In this document: positions 18,888 through 29,129 of the stretch, piece by piece
Position numbering within the stretch: the stretch's first letter is position 1
How the letters are laid out: each line of letters opens with the position of its first letter
NCBI RefSeq assembly: GCF_024362695.1
Contig: NC_065425.1
Coordinates: 11,599,001 to 11,663,000, forward strand
DNA length: 64,000 nt
Origin: Pectinophora gossypiella
Lineage: Eukaryota; Arthropoda; Insecta; Lepidoptera; Gelechiidae
Reading direction: 5' to 3'
The notes under the pieces: generated by a model
Told to the model about the DNA's origin: nothing
The model's input: the letters and a program-made list of their open reading frames with translations, nothing else
Database searches by the model: none
Position numbers and translations under genes: made by a program

Positions 18888-19081
18888 AGAATAAGGAATA
18901 ATACTACGTATAGAATGGCAACTTTACGCTACCCACCACCGACTGAGCTAGGCTTACTTTAATCATTAGTCTTCAATCGTATGGCATCAGACGTCACACA
19001 CACAGATGCGCGTGTACGATAATTACAATGTGTAGTGCGTCTGTGTAAAACGAGGTGTTTTGTATGAAGTGTCCGGGGTGT
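18888..19081 (+). mobile_element. MITE-G
   Basis: CAGAATAAGGAATAATACTA, CGTATAGAATGGCAAC, ATTAGTCTTCAATCGTATGG, CATCAGACGTCACAC, GTGTAAAACGAGGTG, GAAGTGTCCGGGGTGTG. Cleanest copy of the family. Confidence 0.75.
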
Positions 19082-19171
19082 GTGAATTTTGCACAAACAA
19101 AAATATATTTTTATTGAAAAATTATTGTTACAAAATATTGTTAGAATTATTATTAATTTCAAACCAGCGCA

Positions 19172-19265
19172 CGTTAAAACGATTGATAAATGTAGAGGAA
19201 GCAAGAGAAGTATGTCAGAATCAAATCATAAGGAATTCCATAGTTTCTGCTTACTCTGTGTATTA
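19172..19265 (+). mobile_element. RTE-type LINE C-terminus (L8), degenerate
   Basis: AACGATTGATAAATGTAGAGG, then GAAGCAAGAGAAGTATGTC and GGAATTCCATAGTTTCTGC. Reads LINVEEAREVCQNQI in one frame, like the copy at 22446. Confidence 0.6.
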
Positions 19266-20296
19266 ATGCGAGAAAAGTGTGTGTATCAAGAAAAGTTATA
19301 TCGCTTATGTTCATTGACATCATGAACATAAGCGATATAAAAATATAAATATGACATGTAAATATAAGTAATTTCGATTTTATTTCTTTACTAATTTATT
19401 TTATTTATTAATCGCCAACAGTTTTAACAACATGTCTACCTTACCATGTGTTGCCTTACCGTAAAAACCTCAATAAAAGAACACAGTAATTGTTAACCTA
19501 AATATAGGTGACAACGGCATGAGATAAGCTAGCTTAAATTTAATTTAAAAAGTAAAAAGCAACTTATAAAGCAACAAAAACTAGTTTTCAAAAGTCTGCA
19601 AGTCGGTAAGTAGGAACTGTCCGTTGTATCGAGGACAATTCCAATTCCAAACGCCGTATCGACATTTACCCCGAAAACATTTCATCGAAGCAATTCGCCC
19701 TCGAATAAAAATAGCATCCGCGCGCGCTCATTTCCATAGGCACGTCCACGCCACGATATTACCGCGAAACAATGTGCCCCCTCCCCCCGGCATCCCATGG
19801 CATGCTATCATCCCCGGGATGGCGGGGACGCTAGATTAAACGAATTCCTCAAGTATGACGCTTTGCAATTCAATTTATTGTGTACTCCCGCTCAATAACG
19901 GCGTCCATTAAGAAAAAGGCACTCGTCTCCAATCCAATTATTAATTGATCACGACCAGACACGTCACTGACAGAATAATAATTTCTCGCGCGGCAAATTC
20001 AATAATTTTCTCGAAACGACTTTTCCCCTTGAGTGTACTTTTGGTGCTATTTTTTCTTTAATTAAATCGACTCGCGAAATTCGGTTTTGAATATTCATTT
20101 TTTGATTTAAATAATAATGATATTGAAATATTTACTTTAATAAGTAATTCTGAATTAATAATACGCCTTTGGGGGATTTGTAAAGATACATATTTTTCTA
20201 GCTACAAAAAGGCAATTTTGATGGGAGTAAAGTAGAATAATACGTAATTTTACGAATTTTGTTTTACCCTTTCTAATTTAAATCTATTTGTAGCGA
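19266..20296. other. Low-repeat stretch, GC-richer middle, no exon proven
   Basis: At 19600-20060 the sequence lacks the window's usual repeats and is GC-richer (CGCGCGCGCTCATTTCC, CCCTCCCCCCGGCATCCC). A 71-codon open frame at 19624-19839 has no recognisable domain and no clear splice context. A hairpin-like pair AAGTTATATCGCTTATGTTC / GAACATAAGCGATATA lies at about 19292-19340. Confidence 0.4.
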
Positions 20297-20300
20297 TTCT

Positions 20301-20371
20301 GAAATTCCACTCAGACCATAAGTTGAATCATCCCCCTCAGTATTCTGTACGGTATCACTAACACCCTGTAT
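20301..20371. mobile_element. MITE-A, right end only
   Basis: GAAATTCCACTCAGACC, AATCATCCCCCTCAGTATTC and ATCACTAACACCCTGTA form the terminal arm of MITE-A. The other arm is absent. Confidence 0.7.
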
Positions 20372-20402
20372 TACACATAGGTACACCAGTTGGTGTATAT
20401 TC

Positions 20403-20890
20403 AACGTAATTATTGTAGATAAACTTGTTGAAGGTGATTTTAACATTTTTCAATCTACGTTATTTCGCAAGGTGTTACGGCTGAGGAGAAGAAATTACAA
20501 GCAACTGCAACAGCAACACATCTTTTAAATCAATGTAGGTATACATTACAAGTTATTAAATTTTAATAACTAGTGGAACACATTTAATACCAGGCATTTT
20601 TGTCATTTAGGTAATCATTAATCTTATAATAAGCTTTTATACATAAAGTAAGCTTCACACGAGCTTTAAATTCATTTTCTGACAAATTCCAAATACTGTC
20701 TGGTATATTATTGTAAAAACGTAACCTCAAAAAAGATGAAATTAATTTACTTAATCTAGAATTTTGAATAGTAGATATGTGTCTATATAATTGAAACGAA
20801 GCTTGAAGCGTAGAAATGAAGTTTAATGATAGAAGAGATAGAATAGAAGAGAGAGTTACTGATGTACACAAGATGAAACGCGAGAGATGG
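20403..20890 (-). mobile_element. CR1-like LINE C-terminus and 3' UTR (L1)
   Basis: Minus-strand open frame of 95 codons reads LRLRFYNNIPDSIWNLSENE, FKARVKLTLCIKAYYKINDY and LNDKNAWY before the stop: a C-terminal block I know from lepidopteran CR1-like LINE proteins. The 3' UTR to 20403 includes GCGAAATAACGTAGATTG and TATCTACAATAATTACGTTGAAT. A second copy lies at 30108-30381. No RT domain remains. Confidence 0.85.
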
Positions 20891-20990
20891 GGGAACGCAA
20901 TATTATTTTCAGATTCATATTCATATTCATTTAATCATTGCAAAGTCACAAGCAGTTAGGTGTTACATACATGAAGATAGATACGTATAG

Positions 20991-21300
20991 ATGTTAGATT
21001 CTTTATTTGCACTGAACATAGGTACATAAAATTGGTGTTACAGGTTTAAGTTATAGTTAGTTCTCTACGTTCCACCTACAAATATGTATACAAATATTTA
21101 AATAATGTTAATGTTATGTGTATTTTTGTTCCTTGTATGCGTAACTTTTATTATAAGTCACTTCAAAATTTATGTATTTTTTAAAAATAATAATAAAAGA
21201 AGTTTATTCAACCACAAACATTTTCCCAAAATTGCTTAAACCTAATTACATGTAACATATTATCAGTTGTGGCCGAAAAGGAGGAGCCTCAGCATTGCAT
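20991..21300 (-). mobile_element. Two inverted LINE 3' ends
   Basis: GATTCTTTATTTGCACTGAAC at 20998 and AGAAGTTTATTCAACCAC at 21199 each look like minus-strand LINE 3' UTR ends (poly-A signal reversed). Family not identified. Confidence 0.4.
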
Positions 21301-21530
21301 TTTGTCACTGTCTCAAAAGCAACTCTAAATGCTTTTTAGTAACTATACCAGTATAATATCGTAACAAATCTGTCTGTAAGTAACAGTAACAGGCAGGCAC
21401 TAGTAAGGCTTCCTTGTGTAATTGAATCGATACGCGACACTCAGCCTGTTATACCATTGCCGACAGTGTCAGATTTTAGCACGGTCTCGATGAAAATATA
21501 GCTTTCGTCTTCTCCGAACAGCCCTGTCAC

Positions 21531-21754
21531 CGATACTTCTCTGGGATTTGCAATAAAGTTTTCCTGATCGTCCGATAGTAAGATGATCCGTGTTCCGGAA
21601 GGCACGTTAAGCTGTTGGATACGGTTACTACTTACTGATGTATGTATTCGTTACATGAGCCATGTCATGGGCCTTTGGCGGCTCAAAATAACCCTGACAC
21701 CACGGTTGCTGAGGTTAGTAATTCACCTCACGACCCATACGATAGACGAAGAAG
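21531..21754 (+). mobile_element. SINE-1 variant, head missing
   Basis: Begins with the extra segment CGATACTTCTCTGGGATTTG seen at 17520, then AGTAAGATGATCCGTG, GGCACGTTAAGC, the core and tail to ATACGATAGACGAAGAAG. Confidence 0.85.
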
Positions 21755-21774
21755 ACTGTAATGTCAAGTTTTGC

Positions 21775-21895
21775 AGTGCAAAGTTTTTAGACTATAGACG
21801 GCGATACGGCTCACCTACCACGTTGGTCTAACAGATAGCTTAGCGAGGCGTGGGTACTTAATACATCTTGCGATGGATGTACCATCAGCTGCCAT
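21775..21895 (+). mobile_element. RTE-type tail (L9)
   Basis: ACTATAGACGGCGATACGGC, TCACCTACCACGTTGGTC, CGTGGGTACTTAATACATC, TTGCGATGGATGTACC. Truncated before the ACCCCAATTGGG box. Confidence 0.65.
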
Positions 21896-22282
21896 AGAAA
21901 CGCTGTTTGAATCATCAAATGATGATAGTCAAAAGTTTATGTCACGTTTGTTATGATATAATTATGTCGGAATTGTTTACTTCCTACACGATCCCTATTA
22001 AAACCGTAAAGTGACTACACAAAATGAGTGCTTCATATTTCCAAAATCAATACATTATCTGTAACGACCCATTATGCGCGTGTTACGACAACCACTTGGT
22101 AAACAAGGTCGTAAAATTAATCTGGTCTTGTCAGTTTCACAAAAGACCCAACACACAAAATAGCAAGGTAATTGGACCAGTTCTCAAAATACGTAATTTT
22201 TACTGAGATTAAAAATATATATATTTTATATATCCATGTAAATTGTTACTGGCAATAAATTTATTTTATTCTTATTCTTATG

Positions 22283-22335
22283 TGGGACGGGTCATGGTGG
22301 GTGATCCACCTCACAACCCACATGTTAGAAGAAAA
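22283..22335 (+). mobile_element. SINE-1 tail
   Basis: GGTGATCCACCTCACAACCC and ACATGTTAGAAGAAAAG. Very short remnant, following an ATTCTTATTCTTA run. Confidence 0.5.
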
Positions 22336-22445
22336 GGTAATTCAACATTTTGGATAAAATATTTTCATTTTCAGACCGAGAAGGTCTTACATTAACCAAA
22401 TTGGAGATGTCCTTAGAAAAGGTTTAATACGATCTACTTTGAACT

Positions 22446-22575
22446 GGCGTGCGTGTATGAAGCGATTGATGAATGTGGAGGAAGCAAGAGAAGTGTGTCA
22501 GGATCGAAGCAAATGGAATTCTATAGTCTCTGCTTACCCCGGTGGGAAATAGGCGTGAGTTTATGTACGTATGTA
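22446..22575 (+). mobile_element. RTE-type LINE C-terminus (L8), best copy
   Basis: Reads KRLMNVEEAREVCQDRSKWN then SIVSAYPGGK and a stop: the C-terminal pattern of an RTE-like LINE (EEAR..., DR..W.S.V). The tail GGCGTGAGTTTATGTACGTA follows. Other copies: 37402, 49165, 47712 and 24012 (both inverted), 35079, 48371. Confidence 0.75.
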
Positions 22576-22676
22576 TTTTCAAAATTGTAGCAAAAGATGC
22601 AACTTAGAGTTGCATTCACCTTTTAGAGAATTGGTCTAATTGCAACGCAGTTGTCATTTCGAGAAGTGGGCGTTCA

Positions 22677-22870
22677 ATCAATCAATCAATCAATAATACT
22701 TTATTGCACAATGACATATACAAAGGACATAAACATACGAATAAAAACATAAGTACAATAGGCGGCCTTATTGCTAAATAGCAATTTCTGCCAGGCAACC
22801 TTAGGGTGAAAGAAGTTAATGCATTGGAGCACGGGCTGGTGCAATAAACATATAATGACACGAACAATAA
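22677..22870 (-). mobile_element. LINE 3' UTR with (ATTG)n tail, inverted
   Basis: Four ATCA units then ATAATACTTTATTGCACAAT, ACATAAACATACGAATAAAA, and GGCGGCCTTATTGCTAAATA with GCCAGGCAACC. The last box recurs at 53405, 60812 and 63222. Confidence 0.65.
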
Positions 22871-22911
22871 TAAAAAGAAAAATAAAATAAAATAAGAAAA
22901 TAGTAATAATA

Positions 22912-22914
<3 letters not shown>

Positions 22915-22976
<62 letters not shown>
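22915..22976. repeat. (TA)n microsatellite
   Basis: About 30 TA units following an A-rich run at the end of the adjoining LINE fragment. It generates a long Tyr-Ile run in minus-strand frames that is not a protein. Confidence 0.97.
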
Positions 22977-22977
<1 letters not shown>

Positions 22978-23286
22978 GTTCGTTTAGGCGTTCTACGCCT
23001 AAACCGACATACCGTGCCGGGTCGACCTGCCGCCAGCATTCATAATTCACCAGATCGATGGAAGTGGGTCGATTTCGATATCCGACCGGTAATTTCAGAG
23101 TTATCAGGTCGATTTGTGGTCATCCCTCGAGACCTATTTGGGACGCCCATTTCCATTGCAAGATGTGGAGATAGTATTGAGGTGATCATTTCGGTTGAAT
23201 TTGTAATTGTATTGAGGTTCATTCTGGTTGTCAGGATTGGTTTTGATTTGATTAATTTGATAGGAAATTCTGTTTTTTAATAGATA
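22977..23286. other. Unassigned open frame region
   Basis: An 88-codon plus-strand frame at 23014-23280 reads VDFDIRPVISELSGRFVVIP and SIARCGDSIEVIISVEF. I recognise no family. A hairpin TTTAGGCG-TTCTA-CGCCTAAA sits at about 22984-23004. Could be a decayed repeat; no splice or promoter evidence. Confidence 0.25.
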
Positions 23287-23408
23287 AACGACGTGAATCT
23301 ACGCCGGTGGGAAATAGGCGTGAGTTTATGTGTGTGTATAAACGCTTTAATTAAACGTATAGTTTTTTTGTTAATTATGAAAATTTTTGTGTTTTTTTTT
23401 ATTATTTT

Positions 23409-23511
23409 CAGTTTCATACTTTTGCGACGGAAAACTCCACTTGATAGCAACCCAGAAATAATCTGAATCATTTCTCAAAGTTTTCGTTACGATGGCACTA
23501 ACACCCTGTAT
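23409..23511. mobile_element. MITE-A, right end only
   Basis: TTTTGCGACGGAAAACTCC, CTCAAAGTTTTCGTTACGAT and CACTAACACCCTGTA. The left arm is missing; an L8 tail trace (CCGGTGGGAAATAGGCGTGA, 23303) lies just upstream. Confidence 0.7.
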
Positions 23512-23638
23512 AATCCAAATATTAATTAAAAGTCTAATTGTTATAACAATTAATTTGATATTTGTTAATTATTGCAATATTTTATCTGTTTCCAATAATT
23601 GTGCCATCCATTTATCTTTCAATGTTTAATATTCACTG

Positions 23639-23712
23639 CACGATGTAGAACGTGCTACGCCGTAGCAAAACGCTACACGTTTTTCGTAGCAAGCGCTACG
23701 AATTGGTATTTA
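23639..23712. repeat. GCTACG/CGTAGC cluster
   Basis: GTGCTACGCCGTAGCAAAAC, GCTACACG and TTCGTAGCAAGCGCTACGAA. Second of four such clusters. Confidence 0.55.
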
Positions 23713-24011
23713 AATAAGGTCAAACGATGCATATTGGTGATCTCGTAAGATACGTTATCATAACACAAATAGAATATAAAACTAACACTAAAAAAAATAG
23801 ATTTGAGAAAAAGTGATTTCGAAGCCTAAAAATGTGTAGTCTAAAGTTAATAATGGAATTCCATAATATCTCTTTTACTTCGACGGGAAATGAGCATGAG
23901 TTTATGTATGTAAATAGCTTGGAATCATCTACGTAATCCCATAATTATAATTACGCCTAGGCCTTAATAAGTAATAGTACATACATAACGTATTATTTAA
24001 TAGTAAAATCA

Positions 24012-24112
24012 AAATTACATACAAAAACTCACACCTATTTCCCACCGGGGTAAGCAGAGGCACTTCTCTTGCTTTCTCTACATTCATCAATCGTTTCATA
24101 TAATAATATGCA
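24012..24112 (-). mobile_element. RTE-type LINE C-terminus (L8), inverted
   Basis: Plus strand shows CTATTTCCCACCGGGGTAAG, ACTTCTCTTGCTTTC and CATTCATCAATCGTTTCAT, the reverse of the 22446 copy with an internal deletion. A short L8 tail trace also lies at 23848-23915. Confidence 0.65.
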
Positions 24113-24189
24113 CGATAGTTCAGAGTAGACTGTAATGAACCTTTTCTAAGGACTTCTCCAATTTATATCCAAAAAATCCTGATGCATCA

Positions 24190-24485
24190 TCCCCCTAGCA
24201 TCATCCCGTTTTTCACAGGGTTCGCTTGCTTACCCTGAGGATTTGACAGGTCCGGATTTTTACAGAAGCGAATGCCTGTCTGACCTTCCAGCCCGCGAAG
24301 GGAAAACCAGCTCAATACAGTTAGGTTACATACCTTCGAACATGCATTTCTCGGGAATGTGGGTTTCCTCACGGTGTTTTTCATCACTCTGAGCACGTGG
24401 TAATCATTTAAGATCCCAAAATGAATTCGAAAACAAATTCGACAATCATTGGTTCAAGCGTTCTACCAACTGGACTACCACAGTT
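24190..24485 (-). mobile_element. SINE-4, most complete copy
   Basis: Plus strand: CATCATCCCGTTTTTCACAG, GACAGGTCCGG, GAATGCCTGTCTGACCTTCC, GCGAAGGGAAAACCAGC, ATGCATTTCTCGGGAATGTG, AAATTCGACAATCATTGGTT, and at the right a tRNA-like head remnant (AGCGTTCTACCAACTGGACT). I know this arrangement as a widespread lepidopteran SINE-like repeat. The B box is deleted. Confidence 0.7.
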
Positions 24486-24584
24486 CCGGGCGGTACAAAA
24501 TATCCTGATTGTAAGTTCTTATTAAGGCCTGGGCCTTATAAAATCCGGGATTTGGACTGTTTAAATATTGTGTAACGCAAGCAC

Positions 24585-24602
24585 TCACACAGTCACACAC
24601 AA

Positions 24603-24633
<31 letters not shown>
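24585..24633. repeat. (AC)n microsatellite
   Basis: CA/AC run with minor interruptions. Confidence 0.95.
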
Positions 24634-25066
24634 ATTAACATACAAAATGCATGTTTATTTGTTCTTATTCAACCACAGTTTATTGTCTAATAAATTCAGT
24701 TTAACAATGGTCTGCCTAAACCGACGATATAAAAGATGTAATTGCTGAACACTGCTTCCTGAGATACAGGTCTCCTAGTTCAGGTAGCAGGGTTATACTT
24801 CTGTAGCATTTGTGTGTCCTAGCTGTAGTACCGAATGTTGTGTCGATCTTTTTCTATGAAATTAAACAATTATTTTTTTTTATTATTTTTTGTGTCCGGG
24901 AGTCTGGACCGCAAGAGGATTAACTTAAAGTTATATAATCAAATCAGCCGTCTATGTCGAACTAGCAAACTAATCTAGCGAGCTACATTTCCACGTCGTA
25001 CGATGAACTCCATCGATCCCCCGTAATAGCCTACAGCCTAATTGTATTACTGACTGATAACTATAT
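24634..25066. other. No gene seen
   Basis: AT-rich, no recognised repeat or exon. Confidence 0.3.
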
Positions 25067-25180
25067 TGGTTCAACAGCAAACATAAGCTCACGACTACAT
25101 CCCAATCGGGGTTGTCAGAGGTACATCCATTGCAAGACGTCGGTGTATATTGGTACAGTGGTTGTTTATTTACTCTGTGT
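25067..25180 (-). mobile_element. RTE-type tail (L9), inverted
   Basis: AAGCTCACGACTACATCCCA, ATCGGGGTTGTCAGAGGTAC and ATCCATTGCAAGACG. Partial. Confidence 0.6.
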
Positions 25181-25346
25181 AGTGTCATAGTTTAAAAGAA
25201 AGAAGATTTAAAATAATGATTCTTTTAATGTTTCGTGCAGTTTATTAACCCGTTCCCAGGGGGGACAGAGTCATTCCTGAAATTCTTGTTCGGCGCGTTT
25301 AAAGTCACGGGGCTGGGCGCCTCAGGCCTAATGAAGCTTACTTCAG

Positions 25347-25375
25347 TAAGCTTAGCTTAGCTTAGCTTAGCTTTG
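25347..25375. repeat. (TTAGC)n short tandem repeat
   Basis: Five copies of AGCTT/TTAGC in a row. Downstream, GGCTGAGTTCGGATAGGGAC and CCAGACCTACGGGG (to about 25430) recur at 45184-45225. Confidence 0.85.
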
Positions 25376-25707
25376 CTTGAGTAAGATGGTGGCTGAGTTC
25401 GGATAGGGACCCAGACCTACGGGGTATAACGTAGAACCCTTGCCCGGGGATATGGGCGAAGACCTCAACGGTTGCGAGGCGGAGATGGGAGTTATCGGTA
25501 CAGTAATTCAGTACGGAAGAGGCGAGTCACAGGGACTGTAACATGGAACCTGACAGAGGGCAGCATTAACAGCCTAGTACGACTTCGAAATATAATACTG
25601 AAGGCTGTAAAAAAGTCTCGTCAAGAAGGGACAAGCGTGTTACCCATTACGCAACAGAGTATTCATCCTATCCATGAAAATTTTGATCATACATTGTTTG
25701 ACGTTCA

Positions 25708-25905
25708 CGCGGTTATTATCATGATTAAACCAAATAATACCGGGTTCTTACAGCTTTAATCAGGGATATGAGACTTCTAATATTTCATCACTGTTGCAAG
25801 TGCCATGATCAAGGGACGACTGATGACATTGGAGGTAGATCCATAATTTTCTAAGGGCAAACATATCTGTCTACGATCTTTATTTGTCTACTATTTGAGG
25901 TCGGA
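25708..25905 (+). mobile_element. MITE-C, long version, diverged
   Basis: ATACCGGGTTCTTACAGC, AATCAGGGATATGAGAC, CACTGTTGCAAGTGCCATG, AGATCCATAATTTTCTAAGG and CATATCTGTCTACGATC follow the order of 61211-61427. Confidence 0.65.
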
Positions 25906-26324
25906 ATGTTCGGAACCATCTGAACTCAATCATGTCGTCATTACACATACTATGGACGAATTAATGTAACTTAATGTGACGCAAATCAAAGGACATCTAT
26001 GTCATTGAAACAACAAGAATTTTCAACTTAACCCTTCTTCGTACGTAATTATAGCTTTGAGCTTAACCCAGTAATTTGTCTTTAAATAAATATGAGTTGG
26101 CTGGTAAAGGGTTAAACGGGAGTTGAACAAAAGTTGTTCCGAGTTCGAAATTTGCTCTTATAATTGTCAGGGTTACGAGACGGTAATAACGAGAGTTCCG
26201 TTACTTTCAGAACGTTTCGGATCGTCTTGTTCTAGTTTAAGGACAGAGTTATGGGGGCTATTGTCTTTTATTTAAATACGACAATCTTTAAGTACATAAT
26301 TACAAAATAATAATAATACATAAA

Positions 26325-26440
26325 CTGCCTATATACGTCCCACTGCTGGGCACAGGCCTCCCCTCAATCAACCGTAGGGGATAGGGGATATGGAGCATAC
26401 TCCACCACGCTGCTCCTGGATATGGAGCGTACTCCAACAG
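26325..26440 (-). mobile_element. SINE-2 tail, inverted
   Basis: CTATATACGTCCCACTGCTG, GGCACAGGCCTCCCCTC, GGAGCATACTCCACCACGC. Abuts an opposite-facing head copy, giving a head-to-tail inverted junction. Confidence 0.8.
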
Positions 26441-26656
26441 CCTCCGTGGTCTAGTGGTTAGAGCGTCAGGCTCACGATCTGGAGGTCCGGGTTCGATTCC
26501 CGATGGGGACATAGTCGAAATCATTTTGTGAGACTGTACTTTGTTTGGTAAGGACTTTTCAGGCTTAAATCACCTGATTGTCCGAAAAAGTAAGATGATT
26601 CCGTGCTTCGGAGGGCACGTTAAGCTGTTGGTCCCGGCTATTAGCCGTAAAAAACA
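26441..26656 (+). mobile_element. SINE-2, 5' two-thirds
   Basis: Head with A box (TGGTCTAGTGGTTAGAGCG) and B box (GGGTTCGATTCCC) intact, TTTGTGAGACTGTACTTTG, AAAAAGTAAGATGATTCCGT, GGCACGTTAAGC, ending near AGCCGTAAAAAACACC. The tail is lacking. Confidence 0.88.
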
Positions 26657-26775
26657 CCTTCACAAAATAATAATAATAATAATAAATTGCACTGTCATTA
26701 TAACGACACGGGTAATTATAACATACACCTTAGTTCCCAATGAGCTATAATATTAATGAAGATAAATTATTAGTA

Positions 26776-26890
26776 TGTATGTTGTTTCCATATCTCGGGC
26801 CTATGGAGTCCCGGACTTTTGGAAGGAGTGCGTGGGGCCGAAGTCAACACGTAGAGGCCCCCTAAGACAATTTAATCTAAATGTGGTGTG
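26776..26890 (+). repeat. Dispersed repeat L11
   Basis: TTTCCATATCTCGGGCCTAT, GGAGTCCCGGACTTTTGG, GTGGGGCCGAAGTCAACACG, TAGAGGCCCCCTAAGAC. Also at 33651-33752 and, inverted, 49356-49480. One frame of the 33651 copy reads YGVPDFWKACVG and RRGPLRQFNL without a stop; this copy carries a shortened version. Confidence 0.7.
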
Positions 26891-27156
26891 ACACCAACTA
26901 TTATTAAATTTTCCATAAGTAGAAAACTGTACAAATTATCTCATAAATAAAAATCTTCTATCTAACTAAACCCCCTTCGGTTGATTGAAGGGAGGCCTGT
27001 AGCAGTGGAATGTATGTAAGTTCAACACACGATTCACGTTATGTAGATAAATATTATATATATTTTACTAGTTTACATTTTTATATTAACAATTTTTGTA
27101 TTTATTATTTTACTATGGGCATTATTATGGTCTGAAAGTAAAGTTATTTGAAAATA

Positions 27157-27330
27157 ATTAAAACACATAATAACGGGTTCTTACCGCGTTTAAATGGGGA
27201 TATGAGACTCCCGATATTTCGACACTGTTGCAAGTGCCATGATCACGGGACCCGGATCCATGATCGCGGTAAGAACCCGTTATTATGTGTTTTAATTATG
27301 ATAATAACCGCGTAAACTTAAAACAATGTA
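27157..27330. mobile_element. MITE-C, palindromic copy
   Basis: Left arm TTAAAACACATAATAACGGG plus TTCTTACCGCG; right arm the exact reverse near 27265-27298. Between them GATATGAGACTCCCGATATT, CGACACTGTTGCAAGTGCC, ATGATCACGGGA. Followed by ATAATAACCGCGTAAAC, also seen in the 61211 copy. Confidence 0.8.
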
Positions 27331-27395
27331 TAAGTTATTTCAATTAGTCGATTTATTAGTTGGTTGGTTATTTGGGCGGGAGGCAAGAGGGAAAC

Positions 27396-27465
27396 CACCG
27401 CTTTTTTTTCCCTAAAAAAAAGTAGCATGGAAATACTGCACCGACAAGAGCGTGGCTCTTAAATT
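27396..27465 (+). mobile_element. RTE-type tail (L3)
   Basis: TTTTTTTCCCTAAAAAAAAG, CACCGACAAGAGCGTGGCTC and TTAAATTGATGATGATG. Non-coding end of L3, preceded by GGGCGGGAGGCAAGAGGG. Confidence 0.6.
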
Positions 27466-27730
27466 GATGATGATGATGATTTATTACTTGGGGATGCTAA
27501 CATTAGCTACGACAGGGTTAAATAGTTACTCAGTGTCTTGTGATTAAAGTATCTAAAAATAAAGAAAGTAGTTACGCTTATGCATACCAAATATATAAGC
27601 AGTTGATCATTTTGGACGGATTTTCCGATCAAGTAACTAATATTACAAGGACGTAAAGTCTGTTTGTTGGAAGTAACCTACTGAATCACTGAACCGATGT
27701 CGAAACTGCTTTTTTGAGTACCAATGGATA

Positions 27731-27950
27731 GCGGCCTCTGTGGCCCAGTGGAAATTACAGGCTGATCACCCGATTGTCCGAAAATAAGATGATCCGTGCT
27801 TCGGAAGGCACGTTAAGCCGTTGGTCTCGGTTATTATTTACTGGTGTAAGTGAGTAACCGTGACATGAGCCATGTCAAGGGCCTTTGGCGGCTCAATCAT
27901 AACTCTGACACCAGGGTTGATGACCTCACAACCCACACGATAAGATAAGA
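27731..27950 (+). mobile_element. SINE-1 with deleted B box
   Basis: GCGGCCTCTGTGGCCCAGTGG joins directly to AAATTACAGGCTGATCACC, so the B box and following section are lost. Body, core and CACACGATAAG tail present. Confidence 0.85.
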
Positions 27951-29064
27951 AAAATGGGAAGCTACGTTATTTGTGATGTAGGCAAACTACCGAAGTTTAC
28001 GCGGGCGGAATTGTGGGCAGAATGCTACTTAGTTTACAGTAAAGGCGTTTATAATTTTGTTCCGATGCTGCAGAGTGACTGTCGTGTGACATCAGCGCTG
28101 CATCGAGACTAATTTAAGGGTACCTTAGACGCGAAAACGAGAAGAGAAAAGAACACAAACACACACTCAAGACTACACATGGAAAGCGAAAATATATCCT
28201 AGTTAAAAATGTATACGTCTAATTTAAATTCACTACATTCCCCTAGGATCATAGGAAAACTGCTCCTTCTAAATAACATAATAAGAAAAAGTCTACTCAT
28301 CCACACACGAATAAAAAATGGCGCCGCGCAGCTGAGCCACTGAGTTTTAATTAAGTAAAAGCTGCAAGTACCGTGTACGCTGAACGGAACTCGAAAGAGG
28401 AATATTCTTTGGGGTGAGGAAGCTTTTTTTACTTGTGGATGTTTTTATTTATTTTTGTAGTGGATTTATATGTAGAGAATTCTTGTGCGGGAACGAAATA
28501 TATTTTTTTAACAATTTATTGAAAATTCTTTATTCTTTTTCCGATAAAACGTAACAATGATAATATATAATGAATTCAGTTCATCAATGTTACATTCAAT
28601 CGCAGTGTTTTAAAACTTATAAAACTAAAAGCGAATTTCATAATTTTTCAGAACCTAAATGGATACTTAAAACTGATTTTAAAACAAACAAAAACGGTAA
28701 AAAATTGAGAATTCTGTTTCCAAAGCAACGCATTGCTTACTAAAGAATTTTTTTTTTATTTATTCCAAAAAGGTACAATTTTTCTTAAAAAAATAATTTC
28801 GCCAAACTTATACCAGTTTGTTGGCGGTCACTCTTATAACTAAATGAGTATGCACCTTTTGTTGCTTAAAAGAAATTGCTAAATACTTAACAACTATTAC
28901 AATGGTTTGATAATCGACCTTACTACCCACACGATAAGAAAAAGATTACAATGCTTATGGCGTTTATACATCGCTAATGAAAAGAAATAATAGGTAAAAG
29001 ATTAAAGCAAAGATTCCTGTCTAGCCCTACGACCCGAGGGTCTTGGGATCAAGTTTAATTACAT
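27951..29064. other. No gene seen
   Basis: AT-rich. GATTTAAAATAAGTAAAAG-like sequence, CGCCGCGCAGCTGAGCCAC at 28321 and an inverted LINE-end motif at 28525 (ATTCTTTATTC) are the only notable points. A SINE-1 tail trace (TACCCACACGATAAGAAAAA) lies near 28923. Confidence 0.3.
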
Positions 29065-29110
29065 ATTAGGTAAGCTATTAGGTAAGCTATTAGGTAAGCT
29101 ATTAGGTAAG
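29065..29110. repeat. 12-bp tandem repeat
   Basis: ATTAGGTAAGCT repeated 3.8 times. Confidence 0.95.
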
Positions 29111-29129
29111 CACATACATAAAGTTTTGC

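Noticed and set aside
22682..23050. Minus-strand 122- and 112-codon frames with long Tyr-Ile runs
   Set aside because: Translation of the (TA)n microsatellite and an inverted LINE UTR.
29065..29110. Interstitial telomere repeat
   Set aside because: The unit is ATTAGGTAAGCT, 12 bp, not consecutive TTAGG.
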